The translations under genes were made by a program, and so were the position numbers. A stretch of DNA of 64,000 nucleotides, taken from positions 5,358,496 through 5,422,495 of the forward strand of contig CM026425.1 in NCBI GenBank assembly GCA_014871385.1, in the 5' to 3' direction. This DNA is from Ceratodon purpureus (Eukaryota > Streptophyta > Bryopsida > Pseudoditrichales > Ditrichaceae). The notes under the pieces were generated by a model, which saw only the letters and a list, made by a program, of their open reading frames with translations, had not been told where the DNA came from and made no database searches. Shown piece by piece: positions 34,249-45,900 of the stretch. The stretch's first letter is position 1. Every line of letters starts with the position of its first letter.

Positions 34249-36694
34249 GGGGGAGAGCACAATAAAGTGGACCACAAAGTGCAATATGTGATCACTAAGA
34301 AGTGAATATGAAGTCTGCTGTTTTTTAAAGCTCAAAGCTGATTTTGAGCATTTTGGTGTAGTTTTTGAGCATTTTGGTGTAGTTTTTGAGCATTTTAGTC
34401 ACTTTCTAGGGTGTCGTAAAGTATCTTGCACGCATCTTCATGAAAAGAACGTTCTCAATTGAAACTTAACTTGACCACTAGTTCTAAATCATGAAAATAA
34501 ACTTTTCCAAAGTCTTAATTTCTTCATTTGGTGCCCTCTATGATCTTTAGAGGATGTTTTTTTTCAATTTAAAAAACAATTTTTAGTGAAAAAAAAACCC
34601 CAAAAAGTTTCGTAGAAAACTGGGTCTCAAAAACGTCTTTGCGGTACTTCTCGTCCGTCCAAACTTTCATTTGAAGTGGTCATTGTCATTTCTACAACCG
34701 CAATTCACAAACGGAGGGCACCATGGAATCAAGAGTGATTTCCGACAATATTTGATAGATGTTCTTAATCACTAAAGGTCAATAGTCCTAGAATGGGCTT
34801 TTTTAGAATTCGGGCATGTACGTGTGACTTCAATTGGAGTCAAGATTTTTTGAAACTTTTTGTGAATGTAGGCCATAACAAGAACTTCGAGGGAATTTTT
34901 TTTATTTTTTATTTTTTCAATTAGACATTTATAAAAATAGTTATGGTACCCGAAGTGAAAAAAGCTGCTCAAAGGGCATTTTGGGCAGCCATGCTAAATA
35001 TATCAATTAACTCTTAAAATATTTCTATAAATACTTTGAGTGCATAATGTTCACTGCACAAAATATCAAAGTTTTCTCACCATTTCAGGCAGTGTATAGA
35101 AAAAACTTCTTCTTTCCTTCATAAAAGTTAGAAAAAATCTTATTTTAGGTATTTTCTTTTTTTTCAGTGAAATATGGACACCAATCTTTACTTTGACCGT
35201 TTGGATTCGGACTTTATTAAACAATGGAATTTCTAGGAAAGAAATAAGATTTAGCACTCTTATGTATTCAACTTAATAAAAATATTGTTTCCAACATGCT
35301 ACACTTGACTTTTTGGTGTAATTTTTTTATAAAATTACCTAACTCAGTCTTCTTTGTCATGCTTCAAAACCCCCAAAATCCATAATGCAAAAAACCTAAG
35401 AAAAAAAAAGTTAGAGTGTATCAACCTAGTCAAAACTCTTGACAAAAAAGTTTCTTTTTAAATTTCAATTGCTATAATCTTCTAGTCTTTACGGCCGATT
35501 ATATTGAAAATTTTTGAGTTGTTTATTACAATAATCTAGTTGAAGATCTTATGGTTAGAATTAGAATAAATTTTTTTTTTAGTCATTTATGCTTTTTACA
35601 TTGGAAATGGCAGTTTTGGAGCGTTTTTTGGTGAAACATAGTCAAGGAACTTTAGGGGTTAAGGTAGAAGTAGCTAAATTTTCAACCTCGTAGGTCGTTT
35701 GAAGTGATTACCTACTTTTCAACCTATATTGGTTGTGATAGAATCAAAACCTATCTCTGCTACAACCTTCAATCTTGATTACGGATCCTCGGATGCATGA
35801 GATTATCATGTCCACTTTGAGTGATACTACTTTCCACATTTTGGCTACTTTTATGATTTATTTCAACAATCCATAATTTATTCACTTCAACTCCAAAAAT
35901 TATAAAATCACTTGGGTTGAGTTCTATTTTCAAATGCTAACAATTTCATGACTATGCCTTGGTTTCTAATATGAGAATTTGCTTATTCCAACGAGAATAG
36001 GTACCTCTACCTAATCACTTTTTCAAATGATTGCATTCACTTTGTCAGACTTTAAGGTTCTCGTACGGCATTGTAGAAGACACGAATTCGTACCATATTC
36101 TCCCACATAGCGTTTACGAAGTGCGCGATTATTCGCCAGCTGCCTACCTCATTTTGATGATGGCGATCTGGACATGGGGGAAATCCACGGATTTGGGGGT
36201 GGGATTCGCCCACCACGGAGATGGGCGGCCCATCACCTCGCCACCTCCAGGTCATGAGTGGCCCACCCAGTCGCCATTTTCCCTCTCTCCAGTCTAATCC
36301 GAGTCGCCACCCACGATGTCCAACTTCGCAGTTTTCGCCTTCTCCTCTTACAAATTCAGAATGCTCGCCACCTCCTCCTCATTCCATTTCGAGCTCTCCT
36401 CGCCATTTTCGCACTCTGCAATGCCGGCGCTCGCCAGAGGCCATGCACTTTTTCTCAATCCTCGTTTGTTGTTTCTGCGAATTAGTTTGTTGTTTGAGCA
36501 TTGGTACTTCGATGGCGCGGTTGGATTTCGGGCTTCTTAAGCAGAGACGCAGGGAGTTTCCAATCACACATTGCCTTCTTCTCGGTTTTGAGTCTTCTCT
36601 TCTCTGCGTTTATGTGAATTGTCCTTGTTGGGGTTTATTGATCTTGGTGCATTGGTGTATTGGTTGAGTTGCGCTGGTTTGGGGCTCTGTTTCG

Positions 36695-39241
36695 ATGGCG
36701 CTGGTCCAACAAGGGATGTCAAAATTTTTGTATGGGGGGCGAATGGGGTTTGGAGAGTTGGGTTCATTGAGCGAGGGGTTTGAGGGGGGCTGCAGACTGA
36801 CCGAGCTATGTGGGGTGATCGAGGGTGAGTCTGGGGCGCTTGGGGTGGGTTCTGATGAATTAAGTTTCGGGGGAGGTTTTGGGACGGAGTTTGGGGCGGA
36901 GAACGCCTTTGTAAAGGCGATGGGTAAACCACAGCCCACGCAGAGTTCAGACTCCGATTGCAAGGAGCTGGACCCTGCTGTGGCGTCCCCTGTCTTCGAG
37001 GCTGCTCGTCGCAGACGCCGGAGCTATGAGTATTCCCGGCATTTCCAGGACAGCTGGGCCGCGAAAATGCCCTGGGCTGAACCAGTCATGGGGAACGATG
37101 GGAGAGTCTGTCAGGTCCGTTGCAAAATTTGTTCTGATGTAGAAGGTCGTGACAAATTGTTGGTGCCGAAACTGGACTCTTTGTGGAAACATGCTGGGAG
37201 ACGTAAGGCTCTGGTTGGATTCGGGAAGATCAGCAAGGGCTCGCACTATTTTCTGTCTACGTGCCAGCACGTAAAGAATGAGAGGATCCATTTCGCAAGG
37301 GGTGGCTCGGAAACAATTGTGCAGAAGGTGGTCGAAGGGGCTGTGAGAGAAAAAAAGAAAAAACTTGTGCAATTTCGCACACTGTTCTCGGTGCTCTCCT
37401 CTGGAAGGCCAATGGCCGACTATGAGAGCATGCAGGGGCTTCTTGCGCAGCTGCAAGTCCCGGACATGCCTCGTAAACACTGGTATGGGTTCTGTGGGTG
37501 GGAGATGGCTGTGTCCATGGCCGTTGTTCTCTCAGCTCATGCCAAGAAGCTCATTGCCGATGCTCCATTTTTTTCCCTGTCTGCCGATGAGGTAACGACC
37601 ATTGATCACCAGTCATGGCTGAGTCTTCATATTTACATTGTTGTCGGATTTAGGAGAGTCTCCATTCTGTTACAGTTGCAGCGTCTTGTGGAGGGAAACG
37701 GAGCCTCGGCTGTCCTAGAAGCTATACTGATTGGGTTGGATTACCATGGAGGACTGAAGGTTGATAAGATTGCAGAAAGGTGTGTATCGTTTGGAGCAGA
37801 TGGTGTCTCTGTTTTCCAGGGATCCCGAACTGGAGTCACTACTCAGTTGAAAAAAAAACACGCCCCCTACATGCTGGGGGTGCATTGCATGGCGCATAGG
37901 ACGAACCTCGCTGTTCAACCCATTTCGAACTTGCCCCTTGTGGCCAAGTTGGAATCTTTGTGTAAAGCAATGTATGCTTATTTCTCTGCTTCTCCGAAGA
38001 AGCATCTTGAGTTCCAGAAACTTGCTGACCTCATGGAAACAGAGGGTCTGAAAATGTTGCGAAATGTGAAGACCCGGTGGATTTCACTCCTGGATCCACT
38101 TCGAAGAGTATTGGGAGAGTACAAGACTCTCATTGTGAAAATGTGCGAGGATGCTGCTCTTAAGGAGCCTGATCCAACAGCCAAGCAAGCTGCAGCCAGG
38201 GACTCAGCTTGGCTCAACTGTGATCTACTGTGTGACATCGGCACACTCTTGGCCTTGCCTTGTATCATGCCTTTGCTGGAATCTGTCAATTGTCTGATGA
38301 AATTTGCTCAGTCTACTCACGTCTATGTTTCTGACTATGTGGCAGCCGTAAAAATCTGTCAAGCAGAACTCTACATGATGTACATTGATGGTGATTCGTC
38401 TTTCCAGAGGCAACACTTCCAGCAGTTCTGTGACGTTGTGGAGGACCACTCCTACACTATCTCACAAGAGTGGGTGGTGGATCTAAATGATGGGACAGAG
38501 ACTCTAAGTTTCCGGATTGGTGAGCGCACTTACTCAGCTCATAAGCTGTGTCCCACATCGGGGTAGAAACTGCCTGTGAGCCGAGGTGATTTTGAGGAGG
38601 TGGTGTCTTCGGTGAAGGGGCAATGTCGGGATGCTGCTGAGGTTCTGATTTTGGAGCTGGAAAAGAGGTTCCCGGATTCTGACCTGATGAATGCTTTCTC
38701 TGTAGTTTTCCCGCAATTCTGGTTACAGCCTAACTGTGATGAGCTCTTTCCATTGTACATGAAAACTATTTGGAACCACTATTGCGTGGCCAAATCTGTG
38801 GACACAGGGACGGAAGCGGAACCTATGATGGTACAGTACGATGCCCCTCTTGATGCTCGGACTCTGGGAATTCAAACCTCCCTATTCAAGCTCACCATGA
38901 AATCAAATTCGAAGTCAGCTATGGCTGAACCTCGGGATGTGAATCCCATGACAAAACTATGGGAGAAGATAGGCCAGAATGGCCTCATGTTGAGCAAATT
39001 ATCCGAGTTTTTTAAACTCAGTAATATTGCCATCTGCTCAGTCCTCGGCAGTGTAGAGGATGAGCGGACTTTTTCGACACTTGGATTTATGAAATCAAAA
39101 GTCCGTAACCGCTTGGGTGGCCATCTGGATACGTGTGTGAAGATTTTCGCACAACCTTGGTATAATCAGGAAACTTTTCCTTATACCGCAGCAATCTCAC
39201 ATTGGAGTGAGGCTCGGAAACGAATGGGGGTTGAAAACTAA
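36695..39241 (+). pseudogene. hAT-superfamily transposase, single in-frame stop
   Basis: One reading frame of about 848 codons, broken only by a TAG at 38564-38566 between CPTSG and KLPVSRGD. An N-terminal low-complexity region is followed by a BED-like zinc-binding segment at residues ~139-192 (CKIC, later WKH). The catalytic core has SADEV with Asp ~298, GADG with Asp ~369, CMAHRTNL at ~398-405 and TRW at ~460-462. After the stop comes the hAT C-terminal dimerisation motif, ERTFSTLGFMKSKVRNRL, which places it in the ZNF862-like branch. No frameshift was seen, so inactivation is recent, or the stop is an assembly or allelic variant, or is read through. The GC content and the single-exon structure differ from neighbouring host genes. 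Confidence 0.9.
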
Positions 39242-39328
39242 TTCTAAACCTCTGTTTCCATGATATTAGCAAGCTTTGGTTGCTTGCGATTTTTAATTAA
39301 GTGACTAACTGGGTGTGGGGTGGGGGGG

Positions 39329-39383
39329 ATTCACTGCTGCAATGGGCAGGGCCTTTGGCCGAGGTTCGATTCCTCCAGTGAAT
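39329..39383 (+). other. tRNA-like stem with consensus B box
   Basis: A 55-base unit closed by an 8-bp stem (attcactg with cagtgaat). Inside it lie a GGCC-TTT-GGCC hairpin and a T-arm-like hairpin (GAGG with CCTC) around ggttcgattcc, which fits the RNA polymerase III B-box consensus. It is about 17 bases shorter than a tRNA and lacks a D arm, so it is not called a tRNA gene. It lies in the 3' part of the hAT-type element. Confidence 0.35.
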
Positions 39384-39616
39384 GCAATTTTTGTTTGTAA
39401 AAGAAAAAAATTACTCGCCACCCAAGCTCTGCAGAATTTGAAGAAAATCGCCACATGAGCGAAGGATGAAGATGATAGGAGCCAGCTGTGAACACTGTTC
39501 ACAAGATCACGGTAAAAAAAAATTCGCCAATACTGTAGATGAATTTAAATGTAGGAGCCACCTGATTTTACTGAGTTTGAAACACTATTCGCCACAGAGT
39601 CTGAGCTGGCCGGTGC

Positions 39617-39641
39617 GGGTGTAGCCACTCGCGCTACACCC
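39617..39641. other. Perfect 9-bp hairpin inside the hAT-type element
   Basis: gggtgtagc and gctacaccc pair perfectly around a 7-base loop. It stands out from its AT-rich surroundings and lies ~180 bp inside the right end of the transposon. It may be a subterminal structure or part of an inserted tRNA-like repeat. Confidence 0.5.
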
Positions 39642-39819
39642 TGTCTACCAAAAAAAATCGCTGCTCCCACACTTTAGATAATCAAGTCTATTTTCTATAC
39701 CCAAACTTCTTCCCATCATACCAATAACCGAGATGCCACTTTTTTAAGTCTTTAGGATAGGGGCTGAAATTGGCAATGAGCTAAGCACTTTTGTGGTACA
39801 CTTTATTGTGCTTCTCCCC

Positions 39820-40431
39820 TATCTAAGAAAAATAATAGAAATAATTTGGTTCTTAGTACTTTATATGTAAAATCAGTAACATTTTTATATGATTGGAAAG
39901 TCATGGAAGAATATGATATTACTACAGATGATGTAAGATGATGATTATTGAAAATGTGGGTGCTACCAAGGAGTACATTAAGTAGTACTGAATTCCTCAT
40001 GAATGGATTGCAATGTTACATCACATCATGAGTGGAGAAAGCTAGCCACATCAACAATTTATGAAGGGATGAATCAATCCAAGTCCAAATTAATATCTTC
40101 TTTGCTTTAACGGATGAGATTTGTCATGGTTTTGCTAAATGTTTTTAGTGGAATGGAATGCCCTTGACTAAATAAAGGATACAAGCTCAAAAAATAAAAA
40201 TAGTATTAAAACTTGTGAATAATAAACATAAATAATTATTTGTATTGTTTTTTTTAAGTCTGGGTATTTCAAATTAATCGATATGCCATTATAAAATTTT
40301 AGAATATTTTAGAATAGATCTCTAGTTTCAAATAAATAATCAAATTTTAAAATACATATTCTATTTTGGATAATGTATTTCAAAACACCTTGGACTACAG
40401 GTATCACAACTGTCACGTCCTGGAATTTTCT
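39820..40431 (+). repeat. Right half of the duplicated ~1 kb segment (copy 1)
   Basis: Continues the segment interrupted at 34248 and matches about 40,936-41,475. Shared stretches include atatgtaaaatcagt, ggaaagtcatgga, gtaccaaggagtacattaag and ctttaacggatgagatttg. It ends where the second copy begins (ggtaataaatg at 40432), so the two copies are adjacent. Confidence 0.9.
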
Positions 40432-41475
40432 ATAAGGTAATAAATGTCAAAATTGTAATTGCAATGAAATAATCAATCCCTAAAATGGTCTAATCCTTAA
40501 ATATGAAATAAAAACCAAATAGACACAATAGAACTTGTGTAATTTTATCTTTTTTGTTGTTGTTTAGTAATTATCCATTTTATTGTATGACGTATAGAAT
40601 TATTGTTGCATCTTTTCTAAGTATATGCTATACTTGAAACATCCACTTATCATGTTTGGTAATATTTTTATTATTTAGAGGTAATAGATAGATTTATAAC
40701 CCGATTAAATCACCTTTAATTATTTTAAGAATTGTGCAATATATTGTAAAATATGAATACTTCTATGTTTATTGATTTTAAATTTTATCAACTCAAGCCT
40801 ATATAACAACCTTTAAAATAAAATTGATCCTTAACAAATTCTAAACTATAAGTTAGAAAAATGACTACGTGAATGTTACTTTTTATAAATATATATGAAA
40901 TGCCTTATTATTACTATAAATTATTATCGTTATCTTAGAAAAAGAGGAGAAATAATTTAGTTTTTAGTAACTTATATGTAAAATCAGTTACATTTTTATA
41001 TTAATGGAAAGTCATGGAGGAATATGGTATTACCACAGATGATGTAAGATGATGATTATTGGAAATGTGAATGGTACCAAGGAGTACATTAAGTAGTACT
41101 AAATTCCTCATGAATGGATTGCAATTTAACATCACATCATGAGTAGAGAAAGCTAACCACATCAACAATTAATGAAGGGATGAATTAATCCAAGTCCAGA
41201 TTAATATCTTCTTTGCTTTAACGGATGAGATTTGTCATGGTTTTGCTAAATATTTTTAGTGAAATGGAATGCCCTTGACTAAATAAAATATATAAGCTCA
41301 AAAAATAAAAATAGTAATAGAACTTGTGAATAATAAACATAAATAATTATTGGTAGTTTTTAGTCTTTTTTTTAATGTGGGATCTATATATATATATATA
41401 TTCTATTTTGGATAATGTATTTCAACACACCTTGGATTATAAGTATCGTAAGTGTCACTTATTGGAACTTCTATA
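40432..41475 (+). repeat. Second copy of the duplicated segment, transposon-free
   Basis: A head-to-tail duplicate of 33680-34248 plus 39820-40431. The stretch ttattatcgttatcttagaa near 40,930 reads through the point where the transposon sits in copy 1. Differences from copy 1 are scattered substitutions and small indels. Confidence 0.9.
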
Positions 41476-41856
41476 ATGTTGTCCCTATCTCACCGTATAT
41501 GTAGCAAAGAGCAACATCAAATGTAACAACATTGAATTAAAGTAGAATCACTAACCATAGCATGTTCACCACCCACAACATATTTTTTTTCAAAAAAAAA
41601 AAAAATTATCAAATTTTTTGGTCCTTTTGGTAAAAAAAATACTAAAAACAACCTCAAATGACTTAGAAATAACAAAGTATTACAAAAATAATTTATTCCA
41701 TTCTATTTTTTTTATCTTCATCATTCTCTAATTTTTACGTTTTCTGTTTTTAGAATTACTTGTTGGCAAACCTGTTACGGTGCTACGGTATTCAGAAGGG
41801 CAAAGATCATGTTAATGTCATTGAGAAGAGAAAGCCGAATCACACAAAGAGCTACA

Positions 41857-42144
41857 GTAAGGTTGACACACCTATAACCGACAACTTAAAGCAGTTTAGC
41901 ATATCAAAGCTTGGGTTATCGACAAGGAGATATTTTTGGTTCATAGGAAAATAATGTTCATGAAGAATGAGCATTTTTTCATGAATTATCTCCCAATATT
42001 GAAATTTGTACAATTTTTCAAAGTGAAAAGTACTTCCGAACCAATAGCCGATATATACAAATGAGGTACATCTGTTCTTTCATAATCTAGGAATTAGAAG
42101 ATATCGGTTATTGGTCATGTGTCGACTATAGGTGTGTCAACCTT
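41857..42144. repeat. Inverted repeat of ~25 bp with a second nested inverted repeat
   Basis: aaggttgacacacctata at the left and its exact inverse at the right (about 42,125-42,143) enclose ~240 bp. Inside, accaatagccgatat (about 42,039-42,053) is inverted as atatcggttattggt (about 42,103-42,117). It resembles a small fold-back element. It lies less than 250 bp before the GC-rich SPT5 leader. Confidence 0.7.
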
Positions 42145-42329
42145 AACTCAGCACAAACTTGAGGAAGAAGAAAAATCAAAGGGAGGGAGTGGGGAGGGCC
42201 ACCAACCCAGTCAGCCGGGAACATGCAGGCCAAGCCAATGATGCCCAGCCCCACCGGAAGGAAGATGAAGCCACCCCATGGCAAGGGCAAGGCGATGGTG
42301 ATGCTCACGCTCACGCTCATCACCCCACC

Positions 42330-42950
42330 AGGCTAGGGTTTCTCCCCCCTCTCTCTCTCTCTCCCCTTCACCCCCCGCGCCCCGACCCTCTCCGTCACTC
42401 TCTCTCCCCGCCCCCAGCTCCCCCGCGCCGCGCCCGTTCCGACGAGCCCCTACTCGGCCCCGTCGCGCCTCGCTTCCGCTCCCCGGGGAGCCACTCCGTG
42501 CCGTCATCCGATCTCTGGAGCCGGAGCTTTTGTTTTCGCTGCTTTCCCCGTCCTCTTGCGCTCTCTTGCGCGCTCTCGCGTTTTCTCGCGCTTCCGGTAA
42601 GCTATTTTGGAGTGTCCTGTGCTTGTTTTCAACTCGGTTTGGAGGTTGGAGTGTGTGAATGCGATGCTAGGGTTTCATGATTCTTTGTTGGATGCTCGGT
42701 TTTTGTTTGTTGGAGATTGGTGAAGGGGAGTTGGAATTGAGGAAATTAGGCTTAGATGTTAGTGTAGTGTTGGCGTGGATTGATTTGTTGTTGTTGGAGA
42801 GATTTGGAGGTTAAGGTGTGAGATTCTTGGTTTTTTGGGTGTGGTTTAAGGTTCAGTGGTTTGGCTGAGTCGGTATTTTGGTGTAGGTGTTGTTGGTGGT
42901 TAGTTTGAGAGTGTAGTGGTGGTTTTGTTGAGAGTTGTCAGGTTAGTGCG
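42330..42950 (+). promoter_or_regulatory. SPT5 promoter and 5' leader with an intron
   Basis: A CT-rich tract (ctctctctctctcc around 42,351-42,364) and a GC-rich leader precede the gene, typical of TATA-less plant housekeeping promoters. A leader intron is likely from 42597 (gtaagc donor) to 42941 (ttgtcag acceptor), leaving nine bases of leader before the ATG at 42951. Confidence 0.6.
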
Positions 42951-45900
42951 ATGGCGAAGCATTATGATGACGACGAAGCGGAGGAGGTTGATGAGGAGGA
43001 CGCGGAGCTGGAGGAGTTAGAGGAGGAGGAACCGGAGGAGGAAGAGGAAGAGGAGGAGGAGGAAGAAGATCGCGGTCGGAAGCGGAAGTTCAAGGTTCAG
43101 GCTCTAAGATTCTCTTGCATTTGTAATTTGAGTGAAGTTTGAAGTTTGTTGGCTCGGGATTTTCAGATTTCGCGTTCCTGGAAGTTTGTCGGTTCGTTCG
43201 GCTTTCTGGAAGTATCGAGTCTTCTTTGTTGTTTGATTCATATTGAAAGTTTTCTCTCTAACGGCTTGGATAAGTGGCTTGAAAATTTTGTATTTTACTA
43301 ATCTGCCGACCCAATTTTTGATCCTCCTATTTAGGGTTCGCAATTCATAGATGACGTCGCGGAGGAAGATGATGACGAAGATGAAGAAGACGAAGCGCCG
43401 AGGAAGCGGCGTCAACGTCGGGGTTTGGAGTTTATAGACGACACTGCAGCTGTTGCGAGTGACGAAGATGAGGAGGAAGAAGACGAAGAAGAAGGTATCT
43501 GTATATCAACCGGTTGTTGATGTTGATATCTATGTTTCTGCTCCTGATATTGTTCACTCATACGAGTACCTTCCAGCTTCTCATTTTAGAGTTTTCGTGC
43601 AGATTTTATTGAGCGAGGAGACGTTTTACCTGACGAGGAAGAAATTCGTCGACCTCATCATCGCGCCGCTATAAGGGACGATGCGCAAGAAGATGTTGAG
43701 GGTCTTGAGAGATATATTCAGCAGCGTTACGGACGGCAGGTAGTATTATATTGTCTGAAGTTGTCACGAGGATGGCAAGTTGTTATTTTCTAGTTAATGT
43801 TGTTATGTCTCTGGAACTCGAATTGATCTATCGTGTTTAATCTGAAGAGGAAGTGGTGTGATGATTTCAGGAGTATGAAACATACGATGAAGCCGAAACC
43901 ACGGAGGTGGAGCAACAGGCTCTTCTTCCTTCTGTAAAAGATCCGAAGCTGTGGATGGTGAAGTGTAACGTATGCATCAGAGCCCTTATCGTTTGACTGG
44001 GGATTGATTAAATCATGCTGAAAGATGTTCGTTAATCTTGGATAGTGGATAGTAAGCTCAGTGTTTGAGCGCCTCCTTTCATTTTCTGTGCGTTAAGAAG
44101 CTCCTATGGTTTGCAGCTAGGACATGAGCGTGAAGCAGCAATTTGCCTCATGCAAAAGTACATTGACCAAGAGCAAATGAATCAGCCACTCTTGATTAAG
44201 TCTGCAATTGCGTTGGACCACTTGAAAGGGTATCTTTACATAGAATCTGAGAAAGAAGCTTACGTGAGACAGGTAAAACACGTTTTCCTTGACCTCGATT
44301 TGATGAAGTTAAGTTTCATAAAATATTTCAAAACTGTGCTCATCTACAACACAGTTCAATGGCATTTTTCGATATACTTCAGCGGACCGTGGCATCGAGG
44401 TGGAGAACTTAACTGTGTTCTGTGTTTGAGGCAGGCATGCAGAGGAATGCGGATGATTTATAGTCAAAAAGTTACCCTGGTACCAATCAAAGAGATGACG
44501 GATGTTTTGTCCGTTGAGAAAAAGTCCGTGGAAATTGATCAAGACACTTGGGTTCGAGTGAAGATTGGTATCTACAAGGGGGATCTTGCCAAGGTGTGTT
44601 ACAAAGATTTTTCCTTCTTGATGTGCATGCTTCCTAGCTAGCTACTGCATGATCGTACTGGAACTGGACATGAGCGATCAGCTTATTTTTCCAGTTTCTT
44701 GTGGCTCTTGGAATTTGCATTTTGACTTCTTGAAATTTTTGGAGTGGAATTCAAGCTTAAGAGCTTTGTGAGTCTTCTTTAAACTTCCGTATGCTGTTTA
44801 ATTTGCAGGTGGTGGATGTGGATCATGTGAGACAACGTGCTCAAATTAAACTTATTCCAAGAATTGATCTTCAAGCCTTAGCAGCGAAGCTTGTAAGTTA
44901 TTGACGTGGCTTGGCTTGTGTTTGGAATCATATGCTTGCAGGTTTTGAAACCTTATTAGTAAACCTGGCTTGCCTTGAGACTCATGTTTTTTCTTCTTTG
45001 AGTCCAGTTGCTGTTGATCTCATTAGCATCAGTTATTATATCTTAGTGTTCTGTTCAGAGTCAACTCTTGATTAAATGTCATTTAGAGTTGAGAATTTGA
45101 GGTCTGAGGTATAATGTATTCAAGATCTAATAATTTTGCATTTGTTACCAGGAAGGACGAGACGACATGAAAAAACGCCCTAAACCTGCTCCTCGATTTA
45201 TCAGTATTCAGGATGTAAAGTACGTGTATTGTTGTACTTATTAATCTTTTCAATGCAATATCCAGATTTTTTTGCTACTCGAGTTTCCTTTCAGTGCTCT
45301 AGCACGGCATTTTCTTTTACAACCAAGTTTTAGATTCGCAGATTCGATCGCTGAGAAAGATGTCCTATTCCTGGTTCTTACAAGTTCATTGTTAATCAGA
45401 GATATGAGAATACCTGTTGAGCGCAAGCGCGATGGCACCACAGGAGAGCTCTTTGATCAATTTGGAGGCATGATGTTCAAGGATGGTTACTTATACAAAT
45501 ACGTGTCTTTGAAGACTATTGATGCGAAGGGTATTGAACCTTCACTGGACGAACTCCAGAAATTTCAGAAACCTGGTGAAGATGGAATGGATGCTCTTGG
45601 TCTCCCGCCTTCAGCAGTTAAGAATCGTGCGCAGTTCATGAAAGGAGATGCTGTTGTCGTCATTGAGGGTGATCTTCGAAACATTATGGGAGTGGTGGAG
45701 AAAGTAGACGATGACAATGTTTACATTACACCCAAGTACAAGGATTTGACGGTTGGTCTTCTTACTCTTCTTTGTTTAATAAGTCAGTCATCTTCGGCTC
45801 TGTAGATTGATTGTTTAGTTGTGTCTAGTCTTTTTGCATGTTTTGTGAATTGGATAATCAATTCTTCCATTTCTTTTCAGGAATCAACTATTTGATTTCC

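Larger units (their letters stand above)
34249..39819 (+). mobile_element. Full-length hAT-type DNA transposon, 5.57 kb
   Basis: The ends are inverted repeats of about 35 bp: left gggggagagcacaataaag, right (inverted) ggggagaagcacaataaag, each continuing into a accacaaagtgc-like stretch. TATC flanks both sides (34245-34248 and 39820-39823). The empty paralogous site at about 40,930-40,940 has a single TATC, so the borders are well supported. The only gene is the transposase at 36695-39241. The left ~2.4 kb is AT-rich and non-coding, with a 21-bp tandem duplication around 34,353-34,394 that the deleted derivative at 5374-6251 lacks. hAT elements usually make 8-bp duplications; only 4 bp match here. 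Confidence 0.88.

Noticed and set aside
43453..43674. Separate open frame within the SPT5 gene
   Set aside because: It runs across the end of exon 2 and the following intron in the wrong frame; the spliced SPT5 frame explains the conserved residues.
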